Both the position numbers and the translations under genes were made by a program. From NCBI GenBank assembly GCA_947090765.1, contig OX352322.1, forward strand, positions 5,883,001 to 5,947,000: a stretch of DNA of 64,000 nucleotides, in the 5' to 3' direction. Below the pieces are notes generated by a model. The model worked only from the letters and a program-made list of their open reading frames with translations, was not told the DNA's origin and ran no database searches. Positions 44,604-53,269 of the stretch are shown here, piece after piece (position 1 is the stretch's first letter; each line of letters begins with the position of its first letter). Source of the stretch: Pseudomonas sp. MM223. Lineage in GTDB: Bacteria; Pseudomonadota; Gammaproteobacteria; Pseudomonadales; Pseudomonadaceae.

Positions 44604-45866
44604 GGCTCGATGCCCGCCTGGCCCAGCGCCCGGCGCCGGCTACGCAGTTCAAGCGTGATGATGTAGCACAGGGCCGAGGCGCCAATGCCCACCAGCGGCG
44701 CGACCCAGGGCGAGGCGTAGGCCAGCACCGCACCCAGCGCATAGGCCCCCAGCCCCATGAAGTTGTAGCGCGGCAGCTGCACCGAAGCCAGCGCCGGGTA
44801 CTTGCCACGGTGGCGGCACCAGAAATCGGCCATGATCACCCCGCCCACTGGCGGAATGATCGAGCCCAGCAGCACCAAGAACGGAATCAGCATTTCATAC
44901 ATACCGCCGATCGCCAGCACGATCCCCACCGCCGCCGCGACCAGGGTGGCGGTGCGTCTACGCTCGCTGCGAAGCATGTGGCAGGCGGCAGCCGAGACGT
45001 TGTAGATGGTCGGCCCCTGGATGGTCCAGAGGTTCAGGCAGAGCATCACCACCGCCGCGAACGACAACCCTTGCAGCATCATCACTTCGACGATGTCGGC
45101 CTGCTGGTAGACCATCGCGCACCAGGCCCCTGCCACCACCATCAGGCCGTTGCCGAGCAGGAAGGCAACGATGCTGGCCACCACCGCCACCCGTCCGCTG
45201 CGCGACAACCGGGTCCAGTTGGTGGCCTGGGTGGCACCACTGGCAAAGGTGCCAAAGACCATGGTCACTGCTGCCGAAAAGGTCATGGTTTCATGCGGCA
45301 CCACCGCCGCCAGGCCGGCAAAGCCACCGGCATCGCGGGTGTCGATGACCATCGCCACCACCAGCAACGCGAACATCAGCGGCACCGACACCCGCGACAG
45401 CAGGTCCAGGCCCTTGAAACCGATGATCGCGGTGATACTGAAGCCCAGGCCGAACAGCACCATCAGCGGCACGGTGAAACCGCCTGCCAGGCCCAGCAGC
45501 TTGACCAGCACGATCGCCACGGTCGCGGTGCCCCAGGCGTACCAGCCAAGTTCCGCGAAGCCCAGCAGGAAATCGGAAAGCCGGCTGCCCGCCTCGCCGA
45601 AACAGAAGCGCCCCATCAGCACGGTATTCAACCCGCTGCGCGAGGCGATGAAGGCCAGGGCCGCGGCATACAGCGCCAGCAACGTGTTGCCGACGGCGGC
45701 GACCCACAGCATGTCGACGAAGTTAAAAGCCATGCCCAGCTTGCCGCCAGCGAACATGGTGCCGGTGAAGAAGGTAAAGCTGAGACAGCACCATGGCAAT
45801 GGGCTGCAGCCCCTTGCGCGAGGATGGCGGGGCTTCGCATAGCGGGAATTCGGTAGGTGAGCTCAT
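44600..45866 (-). pseudogene. codB: Cytosine permease CodB-like NCS1 transporter, frameshifted
   Basis: The N-terminal 27 residues (MSSPTEFPLCEAPPSSRKGL, start 45866, GGTGAGCTC-like context) are in one frame. The twelve-helix body starting SFTFFTGTMFAGGKLG is in the next. The break lies at 45782-45787; removing one base gives MVLLSFTFFTG. The body matches CodB/NCS1 permeases (FGEAGSRLSDFLLGFAELGWYAWGT, GSIIPPVGGVIMADFW). It should import cytosine, creatinine or a similar ring for the CodA enzyme encoded downstream in the same operon. Confidence 0.87.
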
Positions 45867-46110
45867 GGCACGGTGCTCCGGGTTGTCGTTACGACTAGGG
45901 GAGCAATATGCGGGCCGCTTTTGCCAAGCGCGAAAAACCGGAAATTTGCGGGCAATCGGCACAACCTGACTTGTTCACCTTGCACACTATCTTCCCGAAT
46001 TGATGAATTAAACCTGTGCGTTAATACCTATTTTGATGCGGGCGCGCACCAAAGCGGAACAGCACAGGATAGTTTCCATCCAGCCTGCTATCGGCGGTGC
46101 GCGCCGGCCG

Positions 46111-46690
46111 TCATTCGCTAGCGCTGACATCCACCTCTTCCTGCTCTCATCCAGGTCGAAGCGTTTCATGGCCTTGGCAATCTTATCGTCTGTGGCCTCA
46201 GATCCTTCTCGAACACCTGGCCGTCGTGGCTGATCATGAAGCACATGACACCACTATCGTTGTATTTCACCGGCCAGGCGACCAGGGCGAAGCCGCGGCT
46301 CATCTGGTTGCCGATCAGGTAGCTGTAGACGCCGCCCGATGCCGACGAGCCTTGGTCATCGAGGATGCGGAAGTGGTAGCCGTACCAGGCATCACCCACC
46401 ACATCCTTGCCAAACAGCGGCCCCAGCGAGCTGATCTCGCCGCCCTCTTCGCCCTCCCAGAACAGGCCGTCATGCTTGCCGGGCGTGCTGAAGATCTGCT
46501 GGGCATATTCAAGAGCGCCGTTGCCGTTGCGGTCCATCGAGGCGTAGTCCATCTGCGCGTCGTGATAAGCGAGCTTCGACTGCAATGCGGCCAGTTCGTT
46601 GCGGCCGATGCGCCGGGCGCGGATTTCGGCGCTGCCGGCCTTGCGGTAAAAGCGCCAGCCGTTGGTAGCCTTGGTCAGCCGACCCAGTTC
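46111..46690 (-). pseudogene. DUF2950 protein, truncated and frameshifted
   Basis: The surviving C-terminal ~190 residues match DUF2950 (AYHDAQMDYASMDRNGNGALEYAQQ, FWEGEEGGEISSLGPLF, YHFRILDDQGSSASGGVYSYL, GFALVAWPVKYNDSGVMCFMI). Its 5' part is replaced by an IS5 remnant. Near the end two single-base losses shift the frame: after EKDL the correct reading TDDKIAKAMKRFDLDES and then KEVDVSASE-stop (TGA at 46111) lie in other frames. DUF2950 proteins are exported proteins of unknown function. Confidence 0.8.
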
Positions 46691-46951
46691 TGCATCAGAT
46701 GCACGCGCAGCAACGCCATCAGCGGATAGGCCGGACAACCGCCTTCGCCCTTCGGATCGTGTGGCTCGATCAGGGCAATCAAACCCTTCCACGGCACCAC
46801 CTGATCCATCTCGATCAGGAACAGCTCTTTGCGGGTCTGCTTACGCTTACCATCGTACTCGGCATCAGCGAAGGTCATCTGCTTCATCAGGCGTCTCGGC
46901 GGCTGAGATCAGGCATTCTGCCAATCTGGAAGTCCTCTTCAGAGTTTCCCT
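46675..46951 (-). mobile_element. IS5-family remnant (5' end of transposase plus one inverted repeat)
   Basis: Codons 1-70 of an IS5 transposase (MKQMTFADAEYDGKRKQTRK...HLMQNWVG, from 46887) nearly match the copy at 26155-27135. An outer end AGGGAAACTCTGAAG-like sequence lies at 46937-46951. The rest is gone at the junction with the DUF2950 fragment near 46680. Confidence 0.85.
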
Positions 46952-47112
46952 AATAAAGCGCCACCCCCACGACATAATTACTCTTGAACTGAACCAAGAT
47001 ATGGATGGAGTTCGTGGCTAGCACACACTAAATGACCACCAGATCTATGGCTTATTGGAGGATTTTGCTCTCTGCGACAAGCGCCCAGCTAAATGTCGAG
47101 TGCACGCCGTCA

Positions 47113-47268
47113 TTACCTCAGCTCAATGTAGATTTTGTAACTAATGGTAGCCAACATAACCACTATCCCTGCGGCCATCACCAGCACACCACTGTCCCGT
47201 TCCCGCCGGCTGTAACCGACCATCAGGAGCAGGAATCCCAGGCCGATCATCACTTCAAGTTCTCGCAT
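47113..47268 (-). CDS. Small membrane protein, 51 residues
   Basis: The frame reads MRELEVMIGLGFLLLMVGYS, then a charged turn RRERDSG, then a second hydrophobic helix VLVMAAGIVVMLATISYK and the end IYIELR. This gives two transmembrane helices with a basic hairpin, a shape typical of small inner-membrane proteins. AGGCAGAG lies upstream of the ATG, a moderate ribosome binding site. It sits among IS remnants. No function assignable; the clean helix-turn-helix membrane pattern is the reason to call it. Confidence 0.5.
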   Translation of the reverse strand: MRELEVMIGLGFLLLMVGYSRRERDSGVLVMAAGIVVMLATISYKIYIELR

Positions 47269-47314
47269 CAATCTCTGCCTTCATCATTGTGACTGGCACC
47301 AACCTGTCATCCCG

Positions 47315-47533
47315 ATGCGCTCGATGAAGCGCAAGCCCAAGCCTGGCTTACCCCGACTGTTTTATCGACCCAAGTATCGACAGCGCAACATCATCGAGCG
47401 CATGTTTGGCTGGCTGAAAGAGAACCGCCGGGTCGTGACACGCTTTGACAAGCTCGCAACAAGTTTTGCGGCGATGGTCTCATTGGCCTGCGCTATGCGG
47501 TGCTTGCGACAATACTTTACGTACAGAGCCTAG
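47315..47533 (+). pseudogene. IS5-family (IS427-like) transposase C-terminal remnant
   Basis: The 72 codons contain the end of a DDE transposase: YRPKYRQRNIIERMFGWLKENRRVVTRFDKLATSFAAMVSLACAMR, with the catalytic Glu in IIERMFGWLK. The first two Asp residues and the N-terminal domain are missing. It ends two bases before the ATG of the AT-rich gene that follows. Confidence 0.8.
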
Positions 47534-47534
47534 T

Positions 47535-48398
47535 ATGGCGATACGTTACAACGATGAGTTAAGCCAGGTTCTCGGCGATTCCGAGTACAGCGAGCGCCAT
47601 GACATATGGCTTTGGCACACACTCGTTTTCTTCGAACAAAGTTTCAATAAAGAAGCACTCCCAGACTATGGAATACGAGACAAGATGGCTCGACACCTCC
47701 AAGCAAACAAATGGAAGGTCGATCCACTATTACAAAGAAGACGAGAGCAACTCACCTCAAAAAAACACTTAGAGTGGATTACGAACGAACGTCGACTAGT
47801 GAAATGGCTAACAAAAGAAATTCAAAATTCAACCAAGCACAGCCAACTTAACTTCCCATTCAATCTTTCTGGAAGGGATCTCCCTATAGCAATACTTGAC
47901 GCCTGGGAACGAGACCTTACCGAAAAGACATCTCAAATCAAAAATCTGGAGCAGCGGTGGCGCGAGCACAAAGCCCACGACAAAAAATACTCATGGTTTA
48001 AAGACGACAATCAAAAATGCTCACTCGCTTACGAGTGGCTACAAAAAAACACATACCTCTCCATTTTCCGCACGCCCATCGAAACATATGAGGATCTACT
48101 GATCTTTTTCGACAACGCGAACTACACCCGCGAACAAGAAGAACTTTATATTGGGAAAATTAAAAAACTATGGAACCAAAGAAAATACAGAAACACCCTA
48201 AAGGGAAAATCACAGTACAACTTCGTCCTTTCAGACAAGACCATAGAAATGCTAGACAGAGTTTCAGAACAGCACGAAATCAGTCGAGCACGAGCACTAG
48301 AAATACTCGTAGAGATAGAGGCTAAAAAGGCTTATACATTTCTGAAAAGCTGCAAAACTCTAAACTGCTTCGCAACACTTAGTCCAAACCAGGCATAA
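47535..48398 (+). CDS. AT-rich orphan gene, protein with possible C-terminal ribbon-helix-helix
   Basis: A 287-residue hydrophilic, strongly helical protein that I do not recognise. Lys/Glu/Trp content is high and codon use is much more AT-rich than any neighbour, a sign of recent transfer. The last ~50 residues (YNFVLSDKTIEMLDRVSEQHEISRARALEILVEIEAKKAY) have the beta-strand plus two-helix pattern of a ribbon-helix-helix, suggesting DNA binding. The start at 47535 follows the transposase remnant; the longer frame to 47445 is antisense-frame transposase. Flanked by IS sequences on both sides. Confidence 0.65.
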   Translation: MAIRYNDELSQVLGDSEYSERHDIWLWHTLVFFEQSFNKEALPDYGIRDKMARHLQANKWKVDPLLQRRREQLTSKKHLEWITNERRLVKWLTKEIQNSTKHSQLNFPFNLSGRDLPIAILDAWERDLTEKTSQIKNLEQRWREHKAHDKKYSWFKDDNQKCSLAYEWLQKNTYLSIFRTPIETYEDLLIFFDNANYTREQEELYIGKIKKLWNQRKYRNTLKGKSQYNFVLSDKTIEMLDRVSEQHEISRARALEILVEIEAKKAYTFLKSCKTLNCFATLSPNQA

Positions 48399-48436
48399 CA
48401 ACCGAAACATACCAACGCCAAGTCTATCAATGCTAA

Positions 48437-49604
48437 GGAATCTCCGAACAAGCCTTCAGTTATGCGAGAATCCCCGCAACACCTGATCCGAGCCGCCCAT
48501 GAGCCAGATGAGCTTTTCCGACTTTGAGTACGCCGGCAAGCGCAAGCAAACCCGCCGAGAGCGCTTCCTCGCCGAAATGGATCAGGTGGTGCCCTGGGCA
48601 GGCCTGCTGGAGCTGATCGAACCGTTCTACCCCAAGGCCGGCGGCGGTAGAAAACCCTATCCTCTGGAAACCATGCTGCGCATCCATCTGTTGCAGAACT
48701 GGTTCTCCCTGAGCGACCCGGCCATGGAAGAAGCGCTCTACGAAATCACGCCCATGCGCCAGTTCGCACGCCTGACGCTGAGCGCGCCAATCCCCGAAGA
48801 CACCACGATCATGAACTTCCGGCACTTGCTGGAGAAGCATCAGCTCGCACCGGCAATCCTTGCGGTCATCAATGGTTATCTGCAGGAAAAAGGCCTGTCG
48901 CTGCGCCAAGGCACCATCGTCGATGCCACCATTATTCATGCCCCCAGCTCGACCAAAAATAAAGAAGGCAAGCGTGATCCCGAGATGCACCAGACCAAGA
49001 AAGGCGGTCAGTATTTCTTCGGGATGAAGGCGCACATCGGTGCCGATGTCGAGTCCGGCCTGGTGCATCACGTCCATGGCACCGCTGCCAATGTGGCCGA
49101 TGTCACGCAGGTGGCTGAACTGCTGCATGGCGAAGAAAACGCCGTGTATGCAGATGCCGGTTACACCGGTGTCGAAAGGCGCGAAGAGCATGAAAATCGG
49201 GGGGTGATCTGGCAGATTGCAGCGCGTCGCAGCACCTATTCCAAGCTGAACCAGCGCAGCGTACTGTACAAAGCCAAGCGCAAGATCGAGTTCTGCAAGG
49301 CTCAGACACGGGCCAAGGTCGAGCATCCGTTTCGCGTGATCAAGCGGCAGTTTGGTTACGTGAAAGTACGTTTTCGTGGGCTGATGAAAAACACGGCTCA
49401 GTTGACCACGCTGTTCGCCCTGGCAAACCTGTGGAGGGTTCGAAAACAGCTCATGGGTATGGGTGAGGTTCGCGTTTAACACGGAGAACCGGTCGAAAAA
49501 GCTCTCCGTACATGATTTTTCGGTCACTTTTCGTCCAATGACGCTGTAGGTGCCTGGAAAATTGCAACTTGCCGCGGCTGCACGACAAGTTGATCGGAGC
49601 ATCC
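48437..49604 (+). mobile_element. IS5-family insertion sequence (second type) with CTAA target duplication
   Basis: A 1168-bp element flanked by CTAA at 48433-48436 and 49605-49608, the YTAR duplication typical of IS5. Ends are imperfect inverted repeats (GGAATCTCCGAACAA and the complement of GGGATGCTCCGATCAA). The intact duplication suggests recent insertion. Confidence 0.92.
48499..49479 (+). CDS. IS5-family transposase
   Basis: A 326-residue transposase with the same layout as the copy at 26155-27135 but clearly diverged. It has MSQMSFSDFEYAGKRKQTRRERF, Asp in TIVDATIIHAPSSTKNKEGKRDP, Asp in VYADAGYTGVERR and VEHPFRVIKRQFGYVKVRFRGL. Complete, no stops. Likely active given the preserved target duplication. 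Confidence 0.95.
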   Translation: MSQMSFSDFEYAGKRKQTRRERFLAEMDQVVPWAGLLELIEPFYPKAGGGRKPYPLETMLRIHLLQNWFSLSDPAMEEALYEITPMRQFARLTLSAPIPEDTTIMNFRHLLEKHQLAPAILAVINGYLQEKGLSLRQGTIVDATIIHAPSSTKNKEGKRDPEMHQTKKGGQYFFGMKAHIGADVESGLVHHVHGTAANVADVTQVAELLHGEENAVYADAGYTGVERREEHENRGVIWQIAARRSTYSKLNQRSVLYKAKRKIEFCKAQTRAKVEHPFRVIKRQFGYVKVRFRGLMKNTAQLTTLFALANLWRVRKQLMGMGEVRV

Positions 49605-49659
49605 CTAAGAAGGCAACCACTCTCAGCCAGAAACCACCAGCAAATTAGATTTAAATAAT

Positions 49660-49675
49660 TTTCAAACCTATATCA
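49660..49675 (+). promoter_or_regulatory. Conserved element upstream of module copy 2
   Basis: TTTCAAACCTATATCA, identical to 5021-5036, lies 69 bases before the first gene of copy 2. The IS5 element inserted only 55 bases upstream, leaving this element intact. Confidence 0.5.
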
Positions 49676-49744
49676 TTAATTTGAAGACCTAGAAGTAGGC
49701 CTTCTCCCGCGGTTAAATCGGCCTGATATAGGAAAATTTCTCTC

Positions 49745-50068
49745 ATGATCTGTCCCGTATGTAGTTCTGAACGCATTGCAACGAAGGATCTCGGCAAAAA
49801 GGCCGGTGGCGTCATCGGATCGATTGGTGGTGCCGCCAGTGGCGTGTCCAGCGTACTAGTAGGTGCCGAGGCTGGCGCGACTTTCGGTGCTTTTGCCGGC
49901 CCTGTCGGCATTGCCCTGGGCGGTATTACCGGAGCCATCTTCGGAGGGCTCGTAGGTGGCGCCACCGGAGCGGTAGCTGGTGCAGCGATTGGCTCTCAAA
50001 TCGATGAGAGAGTGTTGAACAATTACCAGTGCCTGGAATGCGGGCACGAGTTCAGCCTCTACGACTGA
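49745..50068 (+). CDS. Zinc-ribbon / glycine-zipper protein (module copy 2)
   Basis: A 107-residue paralogue of 5129-5458. CPVC at residues 3-6 and CLEC near the end (YQCLECGHEFSLYD) form a split zinc ribbon around a Gly/Ala-rich zipper with many GxxxG steps. It is more diverged from copy 1 than the downstream genes are, mainly in the zipper. First gene of the second module. Confidence 0.8.
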   Translation: MICPVCSSERIATKDLGKKAGGVIGSIGGAASGVSSVLVGAEAGATFGAFAGPVGIALGGITGAIFGGLVGGATGAVAGAAIGSQIDERVLNNYQCLECGHEFSLYD

Positions 50069-50179
50069 CGCCCCGCGATCCCTATTTCGCTTATCCGCCC
50101 CCTTTCCACTCCCTATTTCTGCCGGTGCTGTGCAATGCGCAGCGCTTTATGCCGGCTATTGCTCAAAGGAATATCTCCC

Positions 50180-51148
50180 ATGGCTCATCAAATCGAACAA
50201 ATGGCTTATGTTGGGACTACCCCCTGGCACGGCCTGGGCAACAATCTGCCGCGTAAACAATCCATTGAAGTCTGGCAGCGCGAAGCCGGTATGAACTGGC
50301 AAATCTTGGAAAGCCCTGTGCACTTCAAGTCGGATGCCGTCGGCCACCTGGGGGCCATTCACTCCTTCCCTGAACAAAAGGTCCTCTACCGCTCAGACAC
50401 CAAGGCACCGTTGTCGGTGGTTTCCCAGCGCTATCACACGGTACAACCTCGGGAGGTCTTGGAATTCTACCGCGACCTGACCGAGGTCTCCGGCTACGAG
50501 CTGGAAACAGCCGGCGTGCTCAAGGGCGGTCGTAAGTTCTGGGCGCTGGCGCGTACCGGGCAAGGCGCTGCGCTCAAGGGCGACGACCAGGTCAATGGCT
50601 ACCTGCTGCTGGCCACGTCCTGCGACGGCACCCTGGCCACCACGGCCACGCCCACCACGGTGCGGGTGGTGTGCAACAACACCCTGGCTATCGCCCTGGA
50701 CGGCACCAGCCGCGCGATCAAGGTGCCGCACAACACCCGTTTCGATCCCAAGGTGGTGAAGAAGCAGCTCGGCATCGCCGCCTCGCAATGGGACGACTTC
50801 ATGTACCGCATGCGCGTGCTGGCCGAGCGCAAGGTTCAGTGGCATGAGGCCCTGGGCTTCTTCATGAACGTGCTGTGCGAGACCAGCCCGACCGGCGCCT
50901 TGCCGGAGCAACTGCCCAACGAGCGCGCCCTGCGCAAGGTCCAGGAGCTGTACGAAGGCCGTGGTCGCGGTAGCCAGCTGGACTCGGCGCGCGGCACCGC
51001 CTGGGGCCTGCTCAACGCCGTGACCGAATACGTCGACCACGAGCGCCGTGCGCGCAGCAACGAGTACCGCATGGACTCGGCCTGGTTCGGCCAAGGCGCG
51101 CAGATCAAGCAACGCGCCCTGGATGCCGCGCTGCAGCTCGCCGCTTAA
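50180..51148 (+). CDS. DUF932 phage/plasmid-like protein (module copy 2)
   Basis: A 322-residue protein, same length as 5530-6498 with about 23 substitutions by eye and many silent changes in the DNA, so both copies have been kept under selection. It begins MAHQIEQMAYVGTTPWHGLG after AAAGGAATATCTCCC. DUF932 proteins occur on phages, plasmids and integrative elements; biochemical role unknown. Confidence 0.9.
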   Translation: MAHQIEQMAYVGTTPWHGLGNNLPRKQSIEVWQREAGMNWQILESPVHFKSDAVGHLGAIHSFPEQKVLYRSDTKAPLSVVSQRYHTVQPREVLEFYRDLTEVSGYELETAGVLKGGRKFWALARTGQGAALKGDDQVNGYLLLATSCDGTLATTATPTTVRVVCNNTLAIALDGTSRAIKVPHNTRFDPKVVKKQLGIAASQWDDFMYRMRVLAERKVQWHEALGFFMNVLCETSPTGALPEQLPNERALRKVQELYEGRGRGSQLDSARGTAWGLLNAVTEYVDHERRARSNEYRMDSAWFGQGAQIKQRALDAALQLAA

Positions 51149-51169
51149 CCCTTACTCACATCAACCCTC

Positions 51170-51204
51170 ACGCCCGGTCAGCCTTGTGCTGGTCGGGCGT
51201 TTTT
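51170..51204 (+). terminator. Intrinsic terminator between DUF932 and YqaJ genes (copy 2)
   Basis: CGCCCG...AGC pairs with GCT...CGGGCG (51171-51182 with 51188-51199), followed by TTTTT. Same place as the stem at 6523-6561, with changed loop. Confidence 0.75.
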
Positions 51205-51223
51205 ATGTCTGCAGGTGAATCCC

Positions 51224-52228
51224 ATGAAAGCAACGTCATTGAACGGCAGCACCGGCAAGAAACGCCCTGCCCTGCGCCTGGTCAGCACCAAGGAGCTGCC
51301 GCGCGAGGACTGGCTGCAGATCCGCAAGCAGGGCATCGGCAGTTCGGATGCCGCCTCTGCGGTGGGACTGAATCCCTACAAGTCGCAGTTGGAGCTGTGG
51401 CTAGAGAAGACCGGTCGCGATGCTGGGCTACCGAAGGCCGATCCTCACGATGAGGAAAGCCCGCTGTACTGGGGCAATGTGCTGGAGCCCATCGTGGCTT
51501 GGCACTACAGCAAGCGCAGCCAACACAAGGTTCGACGGATCAACGCTGTACTACAGCATCCCGATCCGGCGCTCCCCTGGATGCTCGCCAATATCGACCG
51601 CGAGGTGATAGGTGCCGACGATGTTCAGATCCTTGAATGCAAGACTGCCGGCATAAACGGGGCACGCCTCTGGAAAGAGGGCGTGCCCGAATATGTGCAA
51701 TTACAAGTCATGCACCAGCTCGCAGTCACTGGCAAGCAGGCCGCTGATGTGGCCGTGCTGCTCGGTGGCCAGCATCTGGAAATCCATCGCATCACACGCG
51801 ACGAGGCGCTGATTGCTCGACTGATTGACCTAGAACGGCTGTTCTGGGATTACGTCGTCAGCGACACCCCTCCACCGGCAGATGGCACAGCGTCTGCGGA
51901 AGCGGCATTGCGCTGCCTCTACCCCGAGGATAACGGACAGACCCTGGACTTCAGCCAGCACACGGCGCTGACCAGCACCTTCCTGGAACTCAAGTCTGTT
52001 CGTCAGCACATTGCTCAGCAGGAAACGCGTGAGGCGCAGCTCAAGCAGGTTCTGCAGCAGGCTATGGGGGAAGCCACCCGTGCAGAGTTTGCCGAGGGCT
52101 ACATCAGCTGGAAGAAATCCAAGGACAGCATTGGTCTGGATGTCGAACAGATGCTCAAAGACAAGCCCTACCTGCAGGTTCGCTACCCCAAGGCCAAAGC
52201 AGGCACTCGTCGCTTCCTGCTCGCCTGA
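51224..52228 (+). CDS. YqaJ-family viral recombinase / exonuclease (module copy 2)
   Basis: A 334-residue paralogue of 6578-7582 with the same nuclease residues (E in WGNVLEPIVA, D in NIDREVIGADD, ECK in ILECKTAG) and signature GSSDAASAVGLNPYKSQLE. GCAGGTGAATCCC precedes the ATG. Differences from copy 1 are concentrated in the C-terminal helical tail. It should be an active 5'-3' exonuclease used in recombination of the element. Confidence 0.9.
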   Translation: MKATSLNGSTGKKRPALRLVSTKELPREDWLQIRKQGIGSSDAASAVGLNPYKSQLELWLEKTGRDAGLPKADPHDEESPLYWGNVLEPIVAWHYSKRSQHKVRRINAVLQHPDPALPWMLANIDREVIGADDVQILECKTAGINGARLWKEGVPEYVQLQVMHQLAVTGKQAADVAVLLGGQHLEIHRITRDEALIARLIDLERLFWDYVVSDTPPPADGTASAEAALRCLYPEDNGQTLDFSQHTALTSTFLELKSVRQHIAQQETREAQLKQVLQQAMGEATRAEFAEGYISWKKSKDSIGLDVEQMLKDKPYLQVRYPKAKAGTRRFLLA

Positions 52229-52246
52229 AACAACCTGCTCACCCTA

Positions 52247-52281
52247 GCCACCCGGACCGTTCACGTCCCGGTGGCTTTTTT
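52247..52281 (+). terminator. Hairpin with T6 before the metal-binding protein gene (copy 2)
   Basis: GCCACCCGGAC (52247-52257) pairs with GTCCCGGTGGC (52265-52275) with one mismatch, then TTTTTT. Position conserved with 7614-7653. Confidence 0.75.
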
Positions 52282-52305
52282 ATTTTCAGATCAAGGAGCA
52301 CCACC

Positions 52306-53220
52306 ATGCTCAAAGGTTTAGCAATCACTCCGCCGGTACTCGGGCGCATTTCCATCGGTAAGGTCGTCGAGAAAAACGGCAAGCGCCTGCCCGAGAAAGA
52401 TGATCAGTTCACCATCACCTCGCAAGTCCAGAGCCGTGACGGCTGGTTACTGCATCCACTCAATGAGGAACTGCGCAATGGCCAGGATGGCAAGCTGCGC
52501 AGCATTCCGATCCGATTGCTGTTCAACGAACCGGACCTCAACTTTCGCGCGGACTACAGCCTGTTCGACCGTACCACCGGCAGACCGCTATGCGTCGGCA
52601 ACGGTGAAACGTGCAAGCGTTTGACCAAGGACGGCATTCAGTCGCTGCCCTGCCCTTCACCCGATGGCTGCCCAATGGCCCAAGGCAATGCCTGTAAGCC
52701 TTACGGTCGGCTGAACGTGGTGATTGGCGATGACGACCCACTGGGCAGTTTTGTCTTCCGGACCACTGGATTCAACAGCATCCGCACCTTGGCAGCGCGC
52801 CTGCATTACCTGCAAGCCATCTCTGGCAATCGCCTGGCCTGCCTGCCATTGGATCTGCGTCTGCGTGGCAAATCCACCCGTCAGAGCCACGGCACGCCGA
52901 TATTCTACGTCGATATCACGGTGCGCAGTGGACTGCCCCTAGAAGAGGCCTTGCTCGCCGCCAAGCAACTGGAGAAAACCCGGCAAGCCTCGGGCTTTGA
53001 CCAGAGCTCCTTGGATCACGCAGCCCGGCAAGGTTTTAACAATGGCGCGTTTGAAGACAGCGAGGAGGACAGTGGCGCCATTGTCGAAGAGTTCTTTCCC
53101 GCTGCTGAAACCCCACCCAGCAACGCAGAGGCCAAACCGGCGGCGCCGTCAAAGCCCTCACTGGCTCAGAAGCTGGAGGCTCAGGCTATCGAGCCCAGCA
53201 CTAGGCCTTCCGTTCAGTAA
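52306..53220 (+). CDS. Putative hydrolase/metal-binding protein (module copy 2)
   Basis: A 304-residue paralogue of 7673-8623, 12 residues shorter in the low-complexity C-terminus. The cysteine cluster is conserved (GNGETCKR, LPCPSPDGCPMAQGNACKPYGRLNV), supporting metal binding. FRTTGFNSIRTLAARLHY and TRQSHGTPIFYVDITVR are also preserved. AAGGAG precedes the ATG. Unlike copy 1 it does not overlap the RadC-like gene, which starts 49 bases downstream. Confidence 0.84.
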   Translation: MLKGLAITPPVLGRISIGKVVEKNGKRLPEKDDQFTITSQVQSRDGWLLHPLNEELRNGQDGKLRSIPIRLLFNEPDLNFRADYSLFDRTTGRPLCVGNGETCKRLTKDGIQSLPCPSPDGCPMAQGNACKPYGRLNVVIGDDDPLGSFVFRTTGFNSIRTLAARLHYLQAISGNRLACLPLDLRLRGKSTRQSHGTPIFYVDITVRSGLPLEEALLAAKQLEKTRQASGFDQSSLDHAARQGFNNGAFEDSEEDSGAIVEEFFPAAETPPSNAEAKPAAPSKPSLAQKLEAQAIEPSTRPSVQ

Positions 53221-53269
53221 CGCTCTGCTCAACCTCCCCAGCCTTCCCCATTCTTACAGGAATACCGTC

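Noticed and set aside
44312..45856. 514-codon plus-strand frame over the CodB region
   Set aside because: Rich in His/Gln/Arg with no recognisable domain; it mirrors the hydrophobic codons of the permease on the other strand.
48460..49620. 386-codon minus-strand frame over an IS5 transposase
   Set aside because: Exact antisense of an intact transposase inside well-defined IS ends.
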